Positions 54,319-64,000 of a stretch of 64,000 nt of DNA are shown piece by piece. The notes beneath the pieces are model-generated. The model saw nothing but the letters and a program-made list of their open reading frames with translations. It had not been told where the DNA came from and did not search any database. Source of the stretch: Pristionchus mayeri (lineage: Eukaryota; Nematoda; Chromadorea; Rhabditida; Neodiplogasteridae); assembly GCA_036245805.1 (NCBI GenBank), contig BTRK01000003.1:40069215-40133214 (forward strand), given 5' to 3'. Each line of letters opens with the position of its first letter. Within the stretch, counting starts at the first letter, position 1. The position numbers were made by a program, and so were the translations under genes.

Positions 54319-57300
54319 ATTGGGTTGTCCTTAAAGTTTTTAGAATTTTTTTTTCGGAGGAACTTATACTCCACGGTAACGATTGTCCATCACAAATGCC
54401 AAAACTATTGAATAGAGCAACCATTGACCAATCAGACATTTCATGCGATTTGAACCAGTTGCTTTCCCTTGTTTTTAACAAAATTTTATGTTATTGATAC
54501 TTCGGTGACCCACCGTAGCGTTTTAGTCTATAATATTTTTCCTGTCATTCATTTGTAGTTATTGATCGCCAGCACTCATTACTTATCATATTCAAAAGAA
54601 ACAGCAGAGGTTCTTTCTTAGTGGATTAAATCGAACCCTAATTTCAATATGCGCTAATTGGAGATATTTAGTGGTACTCCATACTACGTTGTACACATAA
54701 CATTTGGCGAGCTTGGAAGGAAATATGAGTGACTATCTGAGAGAACTGAGCAGAGGCCGTACAGTGAAAAATAAATTCTCGATATTAATAAGTTCCTAGG
54801 GGTAACTTTTCACGTATAATTCGAAAATCGACCTTAGGAAGCCGTATCTCTGACATCTCATTTCGTGTCATGCACTGAACTTGGGCTGTCATTTTTTTGA
54901 AAGTCGAGAACGATGCTTCCAAACCCCATAAACATATGCTAATTCTGAAATATCTTGACGAAAGAAGTGTTTTTGCAGTTGGAGGTGAAAATCTGACTAC
55001 CTTTCGAAATTTTTTTTACCCATTTGATATCTCAAAACTGTCGTCCTGAAAACTTTTTCGTGGGATGTAGTTTTTTAACTAAGCGCATTAGAATCTACGC
55101 TAAAAGTTACCCCTGGGGCCACTTTTTCGTCAAAAAACCGTCGTGCAATGATGTCTGGTGAATCGCGGAAAAGTTCAGGTTTTCATTTTTACAAAAATAT
55201 CTGCGTTTTTCAGCCGATCCATTGTGAATTCTATTTAACTATAATCAGTTTATAACAACACTAGGATAGGGCAAAAATAAATACATAAACTATTGACATT
55301 AGCTCGATTTAAAAAAATCGAATCTCTTCACCTCGATTAGTCCCATGTTTAGGCACATTCAACTTTCTATTTTCGGTGCATATTCCCAATTTTCTAGGAC
55401 AATTTAGTAGTAGGCGAAATTGTGTGCAAGAAAATGTTGAATACTGGGTAATTACAAAGTCGGAAGTTTGGAAAATGTTCGCTCGAAAATGCGTCAATGG
55501 GGGGATGAGATTTTGTCTTCATATTCTCAGGATCGTCTGGGATGATGAGGACGATCATTTTGATGCTTTGAACGAGTCCCTAGCTCGTCTAGGAGCTGAG
55601 TTCCAAATTTCAGACCATATTTTTGCAGCAAGGCTGCAGCAAATGTGCGACCGAGCAGCACCTTCAAAAAATTTTTCTTGGTAGATCTCGGTCATATCTC
55701 CAATTATAGAAAGTATGGCGAACAGGAAAAAAATCTATGTAAGAATAATGCAGTTCTGAAAAAGTGCGGATTGATTGCGTCATCACTACGCAATAACTAT
55801 GCGATGACGTCATACCATAATACCATGATAATAATCTCCGATGAATTTGGTACATAACACCCTAGTGCCAGAATGATGACTTTCCTGGGCAAAAAGTTGC
55901 AACAAATTCAAAAACTTTCCACTCACTTATGCGCGCGACTGTATATTTAGTAATTCATGCATTATAAAACTGTGAAAAAAGAAAGATGATTTCATCAAGA
56001 AGAAGTCTGTCGCAAAAAAAATAAAAATTTATGAAAACGTGATTTTGGGTGACTTCAGTATCCATTACATAAACGTTTGCTAAAAACACGTGAGAACAGC
56101 TGATGGAAACTCCACGGTATGTGTGATTGGGCAATGGTTACTCCATTCAATAGTATTCACATTTGGTATGGACAATCGTTACTGTGGACTATATGAGTGA
56201 CTATCTGAGAGAACTAACCTTGTGCCGTACAACGAAAAATAAAGTCCCAATGTGAAGACTGTTCTAGGGGTAACTTTTCACGTAGAGTTCGAAAATCGAC
56301 CTTAGAAAGCCGTATCTCTAACCCCTCATTTCCTGTGTCGAGCTGTATCTGGGTGGTCGGTTTTTATATCTTTTGAACGGCTCATCCAAACCTCATAAAT
56401 GTATAGTGATTCTGAAAGATATCGACGAGATAAGCATTTTTACTGTTGGAAGTAAAAGGATAGCTCATCTGTGAAAACAATTATGACTATTTGAAAAATT
56501 TTCCAAGAATCAAAATTGACGTCCTGGAAAATTTTAATCCGAATGCCCCTTTTAAAATATGCTAGTTAGATTCTACGTGAAAAGTTACCCCTAGGTACTT
56601 ATTTTCGCTAAAAAAGAGGCCAATGCATGGGGTCTCCTAATTCGCCGAACATGTAATTGTCGTAATTCTTAGTAGAAATATGTCTATTTCAGGCGAATAA
56701 TCGCCAAATGAGATCAGTTTCAAACTAATTTTGACGATTCTAGAATAAGTAAGTAAAAATACACTGAAAAAATCGGGGTTTGGGTCAAGTCTAAAAATTC
56801 GATTTTTCCTACTTCGAAAAATCTCAATTTTGAACGTTGTTATCTTAAAATTTTCAAAAAAAATATCGCATTTACCGAGTGAATCGTATAATAGGTACCG
56901 ACATAGATTAGAAAATGGTGTAGAGAGGCTCCTCACCAATTGCAATACTTGAAATATTCTCGCCCGAAAACGATGTTTTGAGAGTATGTAAATAATATTT
57001 ACGAACAAATAATGGGTATTTTCGATGGGAATGGAATAATTTCATGCGTACAACAACTTTGGCATGTAACGTGATCGGAAAATACGTACAGATTTCAAAG
57101 ATCGAAAAAAATCTAAATTTTCACCATTGTGAAAATCGAAACTTTGAAAACAACGCATAATCCACTCTATTCAACGTTAATCAACACATCATGAGCGAGA
57201 AAGCATTAATCAACAAAAATTGATTAATTTTTAAAGAAAATGCTTTGAAAATTCAATATATTGCAAATCCTGATCTTTCTTAATAGCGTTTTCAGGCGAG

Positions 57301-58168
57301 AATATTTCACGTATCGCAATTGGTGAGGAGCCTCTCTACACCATTTTCTAGTCTATGTCGGTACCTATTATAAGATTCACCCGGTAAAAGCGATATTTCT
57401 TTTGAAAATTTTAAGATAACAACGTTCAAATTTGAGATTTTTCAAAGTAGGAAAAATCGAATTTTTAGACTTGACCCAAACCCCGATTTTTTCAGTGTAT
57501 TTTTACTTACGTATTCTAGAATCGTCAAAATTAGTTCGAAACTGATCTGATTTGGCGATGATTCGCCTGAAATAGACATATTTCTACTAAGAATTACGAC
57601 AATAACATGTTCGGCGAATTAGGAGACCCCATGCATTGGCCTCTTTTTTAGCGAAAAGAAGTACCTAGGGGTAACTTTTCACGTAGAATCTAACTAGCAT
57701 ATTTTAAAAGGGGCATTCGGATTAAAATTTTCCAGGACGTCAATTTTGATTCTTGGAAAATTTTTCAAATAATCATAATTGTTTTCACAGATGAGCTATC
57801 CTTTTACTTCCAACAGTAAAAATGCTTATCTCGTCGATATCTTTCAGAATCACTATACATTTATGAGGTTTGGATGAGCCGTTCAAAAGATATAAAAACC
57901 GACCACCCAGATACAGCTCGACACAGGAAATGAGGGGTTAGAGGTACGGCTTTCTAAGGTCGATTTTCGAACTCTACGTGAAAAGTTACCCCTAGAACAC
58001 TCTTCACATTGGGACATTATTTTTCGTTGTACGGCACATAGCTGGAATTGCTCAGTTCTCTCATCTCACTCATATGTCACTCAAATGTTCCTCATATGTT
58101 ATTATGTTCATCTCAGTCACTCATATGTTCTCAAAAAAATTCTAAAAACTTTCCGGACACCCCAATAT
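54319..58168. mobile_element. Nested inverted-repeat block bounded by mariner-like termini
   Basis: The left edge reads tattgggttgtccttaaagtttttagaattt and the right edge its near-complement (attctaaaaactttccggacaccccaatat). The same tip (ctttccggacaacctaatat) ends the mariner pseudogene at 51871. Inside, a second inverted repeat of about 170 bp links 54375-54540 with 56050-56190. A single arm of the family H foldback lies at 54725-55260 and a full family H foldback at 56190-58085. No transposase is present; this would be a non-autonomous composite moved by mariner. Boundaries of the inner units are approximate. Confidence 0.5.
56190..58085. mobile_element. Foldback element, family H
   Basis: A near-palindrome of about 1.9 kb. 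The left arm starts atgagtgactatctgagagaact, the right arm ends in a related mirror (agttctctcatctcactcat). The arms match over about 780 bp, including taggggtaacttttcacgtaga, occurring twice per arm, and caccattttctagtctatgtcgg. The spacer is about 56975-57285. A lone arm at 54725 shows that the family is repeated. No transposase frame. Confidence 0.75.
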
Positions 58169-58178
58169 TAAAACGATA

Positions 58179-61129
58179 CGATTTACGATTTTACGATTTT
58201 AACACATTTATCTAGAGGTCATTAGATTCTCGGGAGATCAGGCGAGAGCTCTGATGTGCATGGTGTTCCAGTTAGAGCTTCGTGCTTGATTGAGAAAATT
58301 TGGGCCTGTTGCTTTGCGGAAAGAGTCGCTCCATCTCGTGATTGGGCGGCCGCGGCTCCTCTTTCTCCGCGGAATCCATTCGATCACAGATCGGCTCCAC
58401 TTCCGGCAATCATCATTCGCGATCTTATGCAACCAAAACCATTTCCTTTTCTGAGCAGTGCGAACGAAGTCCTGAACTCTAGTTGAATCTCGCAACCTCT
58501 CATTAGAGACATGATCGAGCACAGTACAGCCAACCATCCAACGTTCCATTTTTCTTTGAGCCACCGATAATCGATTCATTTGTGCTTTGGTCAGCGCCCA
58601 ACATTCACAACCGTAAACCACAGCGGGAAGTATGCAGCCGTTGAAAAGCCGACGTTTATGTGCCATTGGAATACCCTTGTTGATAAGAAAAGTGCGGTGT
58701 TTGTGGAAAGCACCAAAACCAGCTTGAATGCGTCGGGTGATTTCACAGTCATCATTTCCGCTGACTGCGATTGCGCTTCCCAAGTAGACCACCTTATCTT
58801 GCAATTTTACTACTTTTCCTCCTATTCTTACATCCCTTGGATCAGGCTTGGAACTCATTCCGACAGTTTTATCGCCATTGAGACCCAATCCCACTGTAGC
58901 AAGTACACGCTCTAATTCCCTTCCCATCGTCTGAATCTGTCGTTCATCGTGAGAAATGAGAACGGCATCATCAGCAAAAAGAATATGGGACAGAAACCGA
59001 CCATTGATACTTACTCCCTTATTTGCCCAATTTAGCCGACGGAGTGCCATATCTAGAACCGCAGTGAATAGCCTAGGTGACAAACAATCACCTTGTCGCA
59101 CACCCCTTCCCACCTTTATGTTGACCTCCTTGCCATTAACCACCACCACATTTCTACTTTCCTGGGAAAGGCTTGCGAGGAAAGAAACGACTTCCGAGGG
59201 AATCCCTTCTAACTCTATCGCCTTGAACACCGCTTCCGTGTATACACTGTCAAAGGCCTTCGAAATGTCTACAAAAAGCAGATAGATCGGCAGCCTATAG
59301 TCGACACAGTGAGCAATGACAGACTTTAGAGTGTGGATAGCGTCAACTGTGGAATGACCACGTCTGAATCCCATTTGTTCCCAGCTTCTATTTCCATCCA
59401 GTACCGATCCATACCTCTTGTTGAGCAGCCCAGTTAGCGCTTTCTGCAAAACAGGAAGCAGACTAATAGGTCTGTAGTTTTTTGTAAGAGTTGGATCCCC
59501 AGATTTTGGTAGAAGAATTGTGCGAGAATCCCCAAATCCCAGAGGAATAGAACCCAAAATGATGTTGTTAAAGAGATTGGTGAGAGTGGGAACTAACTGA
59601 TCTACCCCCACTCGGAGCATTTCACCTGTGATACCATCCCTTCCCGGAGCTTTGCCTGATTTGAAATACCGAAGTATTTGAACGACTTCGGCTTCTACGA
59701 TGGGAACGAAAGGATCCCTTGCTATCTCCTCGCGGTATCCAACCCCTCCATCCCCACTATAGAGAGCATTGTAGAAAGATTTGAATGCCTCCTCTATGCC
59801 CGTTTGAGTGAAGACTAAGTTCCCATTACCGTCCCTAATGCGTGAAATTCTATCCCTCCCAATTGCTAAATTTCTAGTTGCCCTTTTGTAACTTTTCCCA
59901 AGCGCAATGGCCTCGTCTACGTAGGAAAGGAGGGATTTATCCCGGTCGTTTTTAAACGACTCCCTAAGCGCCCTGTTGATAAGTAACCATTCCACTCGAG
60001 GAACCCCCACCGCGTCCATTTTTAGTTCCCTCCTACGAATCAACAAATCCCTGGTCTTTTGGGATAACCTACTGCCCGGCGGTCTGAACGATGTTGAAAT
60101 TCTCCCCGCTTCTTGCACTGCCGAGACCACGTTACCGTAATCCAAGCTCGCACCTCTGCGCTTCAATTCTATGCCTAAGCTGAATTTAAATAAATCGTTG
60201 TTGAGGTGCGATTCCCCCCTTGCCGGTCTATTGCAACCACGACGAAATCTGAATGAGAATGATATGGTAGATCTAACCAATCGATGATCGGACGAGAAGT
60301 CGAACCGATTTACCACTCCCACATCCAGCACCCGAAGACCCTTTGGGAACAGAATGTAGTCTATCTCGTTCTTAGTGCGCCCATTGGGTGAAACCCATGT
60401 GAATTTTCTAGTACCCCGTTTTTGAAAGAAACTGTTACCAACCCGTAGTTGCAACCTCTCGCAGAGATCCACAACCATTTGGCCCTTTACATTTCTATTC
60501 CCATATCCAAACTTCCCCACTGCACTTTCTCCTGGCTCGCAGTAACCCACTTTCCCATTGAAATCGCCCAGGATGACCTTATGCACGAATCGATACCGGT
60601 GACTGCCTGAGACTGGTCCGTTGAATCCTCTTTCAACCTCATGGATGAAGTTACTGTACTCGACCACGTCATCGCAGGCGGGTGCGTAGATCTGGAATAA
60701 GCGAATCAGGACCTTATCCGACACCGCTACATCAAGGAAACAGATCCTGGGAGTTAGAACGCAAAATCCGACTACCTTCTGCTTTACCTCCCCACTCACG
60801 ATGAAACCAACTCCAGCAGTACGGTTAGGAAGGCGCGATGAATGATAGAGTCTTCCATTGCTCCACGTGAGATCCTTCTCTTCTTCTGTCGATCTTCGAA
60901 CTTCAGAGAGTCCAACGATGTCCGCCTTGATCTTGCTTAGGGCGTTCTCCAATTCCACGATACGAGCATCCTTGCATAGCGTTAGGCAGTTGAGCGTAGC
61001 CAGCGATAAAACAGCCATGAGCATGGTCGTACAATGCCACGGTGACCACTCCGGCTTGGCAAGGGATTCAAAAATGACGGAGCGCAAAGCGAACCGACCG
61101 GCAGGGAATTCAGCGCCGACTGAGAACAA
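58179..61129 (-). mobile_element. RTE-clade LINE, apparently intact coding region, with target duplication
   Basis: The element is flanked by TAAAACGATA at 58169-58178 and 61130-61139, a 10-bp target-site duplication. The minus-strand 3' end after the stop is short and finishes in repeated TAAAATCG/TAAATCG words, the type of microsatellite tail known for RTE elements. The reading frame reaches the 5' insertion boundary, so a short 5' part may be missing. The target lies against the mariner-like terminus at 58168. Confidence 0.88.
58238..61024 (-). CDS. RTE LINE protein: endonuclease and reverse transcriptase
   Basis: This is an uninterrupted frame with first ATG at 61024 (928 codons); it is also open upstream to 61129, where only a TTG is available. 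It nicks target DNA and copies its own RNA at the nick. N-terminal AP-like endonuclease: L-A-T-L-N-C-L near residue 8, I-V-G-L-S-E-V-R-R near 37, G-D-F-N-G-K-V-G near 155, E-I-D-Y-I-L-F near 225 and S-D-H-R-L-V near 250. Reverse transcriptase: N-Y-R-P-I-S-L-L, G-F-R-R-G-H-S-T, catalytic D-I-S-K-A-F-D-S, G-V-R-Q-G-D-C-L-S-P and F-A-D-D (Phe for the usual Tyr). The C-terminal part has V-V-Y-G-C-E-C-W and R-G-R-P-I-T-R-W. About 930 residues is normal for RTE. No stop or frameshift. It is the only apparently functional large protein in the window. Confidence 0.88.
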   Translation of the reverse strand: MLMAVLSLATLNCLTLCKDARIVELENALSKIKADIVGLSEVRRSTEEEKDLTWSNGRLYHSSRLPNRTAGVGFIVSGEVKQKVVGFCVLTPRICFLDVAVSDKVLIRLFQIYAPACDDVVEYSNFIHEVERGFNGPVSGSHRYRFVHKVILGDFNGKVGYCEPGESAVGKFGYGNRNVKGQMVVDLCERLQLRVGNSFFQKRGTRKFTWVSPNGRTKNEIDYILFPKGLRVLDVGVVNRFDFSSDHRLVRSTISFSFRFRRGCNRPARGESHLNNDLFKFSLGIELKRRGASLDYGNVVSAVQEAGRISTSFRPPGSRLSQKTRDLLIRRRELKMDAVGVPRVEWLLINRALRESFKNDRDKSLLSYVDEAIALGKSYKRATRNLAIGRDRISRIRDGNGNLVFTQTGIEEAFKSFYNALYSGDGGVGYREEIARDPFVPIVEAEVVQILRYFKSGKAPGRDGITGEMLRVGVDQLVPTLTNLFNNIILGSIPLGFGDSRTILLPKSGDPTLTKNYRPISLLPVLQKALTGLLNKRYGSVLDGNRSWEQMGFRRGHSTVDAIHTLKSVIAHCVDYRLPIYLLFVDISKAFDSVYTEAVFKAIELEGIPSEVVSFLASLSQESRNVVVVNGKEVNIKVGRGVRQGDCLSPRLFTAVLDMALRRLNWANKGVSINGRFLSHILFADDAVLISHDERQIQTMGRELERVLATVGLGLNGDKTVGMSSKPDPRDVRIGGKVVKLQDKVVYLGSAIAVSGNDDCEITRRIQAGFGAFHKHRTFLINKGIPMAHKRRLFNGCILPAVVYGCECWALTKAQMNRLSVAQRKMERWMVGCTVLDHVSNERLRDSTRVQDFVRTAQKRKWFWLHKIANDDCRKWSRSVIEWIPRRKRSRGRPITRWSDSFRKATGPNFLNQARSSNWNTMHIRALA

Positions 61130-61139
61130 TAAAACGATA

Positions 61140-61317
61140 GCAGTGATTTATATCAGTGGAACCAATAGCAGAATCGTAGTAATTTAACTATAAATATTTT
61201 TAACGGATGGGCGAAGGTGAAATCAAGCAATTCCTTTTTTTACGAAGATGCACTTGAGCCGCCACTGTGCCTTTGATCTTACAGGTTCAAAATAATTTTT
61301 TATCATTTGACAATATA
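61140..61317. other. Short unique flank between LINE and foldback
   Basis: AT-rich DNA without features. It ends in the TA that serves as the left target of the large foldback. Confidence 0.4.
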
Positions 61318-64000
61318 CAGTATCGCCGGAAAGTATTCGGCCACATTTTATTTCTTCTGTAGTTTTTGAACCAGGCTAGCTATTGAAATGAAACTTTAAC
61401 TGGATGTAGCAAATTCAATGGGGATTACGGTGCTCTTATTGCGAATTTATGCAAATTTCTAGTTGTTGCGTAGTGATGACGCAATCGCAGTCCACTTTTT
61501 CGAAAAATTATATTTCTCTGGAGAAATTTTCTATAGCTGCCTAACTTTCTGAGTGTTGAGAAACATCCATGGAGTACCCAGAAAACAATTCAAGTTGCTG
61601 CAAAATCGCAGCTGCTTGCAGCACTTGCTGCAAATGATGCCGCAAACTCATAACTTCGCTCCTAGACCAGCTAGAGAATCGTGCTAGGTCGCAAAATAAT
61701 CCTTATCATGTCCCTAAATGATCCTGAAAGTTTGGTGCCGATTGATCTTTGTTTGCCCTCAGGGCACTAAAAAGTCACTTTTTTGGACGACTCAAGTTTG
61801 GGGGTGTACAATTCCAAGGGTGAATTTGCATAACACGAGTCTTCTGAGAGATTGCATGAAAACGGACCCCCCGCGGCACCAGGAGCCCCAACTTTGAGCA
61901 CTATCCTCGAGATAATTATGTCAGAGTATATTGAGGACGAGAAAACTTTCTGCGTTGGCCGTTTTTTTCAGAACCGGTTTTTAGGTATTTTCCGGTTCCG
62001 CTCCCGGCCCTACCATATATCAGCTCCCAGATGAGCTAGAAGAATGGTATTTGGCTCAAAATGTTCGGAAAATTATTTCAAACAATTTTTTTGTTGACAT
62101 GAAGTTACCTGGACGACAACATCATGTTGAAAATATTCAAAAAGTGGTTTTTAAATGAGATAATAAATTCTAGCGGCTCAGAGACCCACCTTTTCGTGTA
62201 AACGGACATCATTTTCAGAATCTACGTGTATTTTTACATCAGGAAAAAAATTGAGCCCAGTCAAGTAGGGGTGGGAATTGACCTTACTGCAGTGAAAATG
62301 ATCGCCAAGTCGAACATTTCAAATGTTCATAATTTCGATTCTTTACAATAGGCGCTGCATTGTGCATATTTTTGATGTTTGATAACATTTACTAATGAAA
62401 TATATTAAATTCTGTTGGAAAAACCGAAGATATTCATATTTTATAAAAACTCATTTTTTCACCTCTCGTGGTCTCAAATTTGCACGTTGCAATTTCAGGA
62501 TTTCGATAGCTCTAGATGTGCATATAATACCCATTCAGTAGACTGCTTTGACATGAGTAAGGATTGTTGGAATAGGCCTCCGCCAAGAGTTCGTTGCCTC
62601 ACCTTTTGATAATCGAATACAGAAAATCGAAGGTGTCGGAAATATTCAAAATTCATTTTTTTGAAGTTAATTTCGGGAATTCTGATTATATTTTCGCGTG
62701 AAAAATGTTTTAGTAATATTATCAACCAGATTCATGTTACATATCGACATATTTTACAATTCCTCAAAAATCAAAAATTTCAAATCTCAAAAATGTAGAA
62801 AAAAAAGAAACAGTAATGTTATCGGATTTCTCATGGAATTATGGTTCATAAGATTACTAAAACATTTTTCACGTAAAAATATAATCAAAATTCCCGAAAC
62901 AAACTTCAAAAATGAATTGTGAATATTTCCGACACCTTCGATTTTCCGTTTTCAGTTATCAAAAGATGAGGCAGCGAACTCTTGACGGAGACCTATTCCA
63001 ACAATCCTTACTCATGTCAAAGCAGTCTACTGAATGGGTTTCATTTGCACATCTAGAGCAATCGAAATCCTGAAATTGCAACGTGCAAATTTGAGACCAC
63101 GGGAGGTGAAAAAATGAGTTTTTATAAAATATGAATATCTTCGGTTTTTCCAACAGAACTTAATATATTTCATTAGTAAATGTTATAAAACATCAAAAAT
63201 ATGCACAATGTGGCGCCTATTGTAAAGAATCGAAATTATGAACATTTGAAATGTTCGACTTGGCGATAATTTTCGCTGCAGTAAGGTCAATTCCCAGAGC
63301 TGATATATGGTAGGGCCGGGAGCGGAACCGGAAAATACCTAAAAACCGGTTCTGAAAAAAACGGCCAACGCAGAAAGTTTTCTCGTCCTCAATATACTCT
63401 GACATAATTATCTCGAGGATAGTGCTCAAAGTTGGGGCTCCTGGTGCCGGGGGGTCATGCAATCTCTCAGAAGACGCGTGCTAAAAAGTGGTTCCTAGGC
63501 AGGAAGGTGCAAAAACCACCAAAGATTCGATTCCCAACTTTTGGTGGAGCTGGCTTCACTTTCAGGGCCGTAGCGAACGATTTACGGACGCGCACTCCTC
63601 TCGAGCGCGCGCGTTTTCTCTACAGGGCGAGAGAGTGGTGAGAGAGCGGCGCGAAGAGAGAGGGTGCGTTCCGAAATGAGCGCGCGTCCGTAAATCGTTC
63701 GCTACGGCCCGGAAAGTGAAGCCAGCTCCACCAACAGTTGGGAATGGAATCTTTGGTGTTTTTTGCACCTTCCTGCCTAGGAACCACTTTTTATGCAAAT
63801 TCACCCTTGGAATTGTACACCCCCAAACGTGAGTCATCCAAAAAAGTGACTTTTTAGTGCCCTGAGGGCAAACGAAGATCAATCGGCACCAATCTTTCAG
63901 GATCATTTAGGGACATGATAAGGATTATTTTGCGGCCTAGCACGATTCTCTAGCTGGTCTAGGAGCGAAGTTATGAGTTTGCGGCATCAAATTTGGAGCA
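61318..64000. mobile_element. Large Tc1-like foldback element, family J (runs off the window)
   Basis: The left terminus reads CAGTATCGCCGGAAAGTATTCGG after TA (61316-61317). CAGT followed by an AAAGTATTCGG-type word is characteristic of Tc1-like ends. Mirrored arms run from about 61630 inward to the centre near 62780 and outward again to the last base, so the right terminus lies beyond the window. The arms share cctagaccagctagagaatcg, cactaaaaagtcac, ttctgagagattgcatga and ggcgctgcattgtgcata. The left arm has about 250 bp extra at 62023-62272; the right arm contains a separate 308-bp element. No transposase frame. Confidence 0.85.
63484..63791. mobile_element. 308-bp foldback element nested in the right arm of family J
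   Basis: Ends AAAAGTGGTTCCTAGGCAGG and mirror, with TA at 63482-63483 and 63792-63793. The opposite arm of the host element (61825-61845) reads straight across the target, giving the empty site with a single TA. The centre is GC-rich with many cgcgc words and resembles the apex of family D. No coding sequence. Confidence 0.9.

Noticed and set aside
62023..62272. Extra 250 bp in the left arm of the large foldback considered as an inserted element
   Set aside because: No TA or other target duplication and no inverted ends; part of it resembles 54225-54300, so it may be ancestral sequence lost from the other arm.
1..64000. CRISPR arrays, bacterial operons, tRNA or rRNA genes
   Set aside because: Tandem repeats seen here lack spacer structure and the DNA is eukaryotic. 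I could not identify a tRNA or rRNA by eye; a covariance-model scan would be needed to exclude tRNAs.

Overview
The window is animal DNA, most likely from a free-living rhabditid-type nematode. It has spliceosomal exons with short TTTCAG-type acceptors, RTE- and CR1-type LINEs, many Tc/mariner-like and TTAA-flanked palindromic elements, and an array of heat-shock-element repeats like those known from Caenorhabditis Helitrons. I infer the assignment from content and did not check it against a genome. The only long protein-coding frames belong to transposons. The recognisable host genes are broken copies.

Layout. 1-2080: no gene seen. 2085-5060: a block with 1.3 kb of polypyrimidine, a 39-bp heat-shock-element array split by a hAT-like element (8-bp target duplication), then further short repeats; I read it as a decayed Helitron-like unit. 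5746-8840: two long foldback (palindromic) elements. 9226-10670: an RTE LINE that has lost its reverse transcriptase core. 10.7-18.2 kb: two more foldbacks of the 5746 family, a 155-bp tandem repeat, and scattered fragments of an unidentified multi-exon host gene family. 18281-20276: a 5'-truncated RTE LINE with a 13-bp target duplication. 20730-24960: a nearly full-length CR1-type LINE on the minus strand.

25.9-36.1 kb (minus): a multi-exon gene for a chromatin protein of the PHD plus extended-PHD class (JADE/BRPF/AF10-like), with intact exon phases but at least three stop codons. Five palindromic elements fill its introns. 37.9-40.7 kb (minus): the 3' half of a second copy. This copy forms one arm of a roughly 10-kb inverted duplication (37976-47954) whose other arm (plus) carries a third partial copy. 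The duplication is hinged on a TTAA-family foldback element at 42134-43742.

48-54 kb: a decayed membrane-protein-like fragment, a tandem repeat, a CR1 3' end, a mariner transposase pseudogene and an RTE 3' end. 54.3-58.2 kb: nested inverted repeats bounded by mariner-like termini. 58179-61129: an RTE LINE with one uninterrupted frame encoding endonuclease and reverse transcriptase, flanked by a 10-bp target duplication. 61318 to the window end: a large Tc1-like foldback containing a second, 308-bp foldback.

Taken together the window is a young transposon-dense region. Paralogous or mirror-arm copies repeatedly supply the empty insertion site, so several element boundaries and target duplications can be read directly. 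The three most interesting signals are the heat-shock-element array, the foldback-hinged giant palindrome, and the colonisation of one gene's introns by foldback elements.
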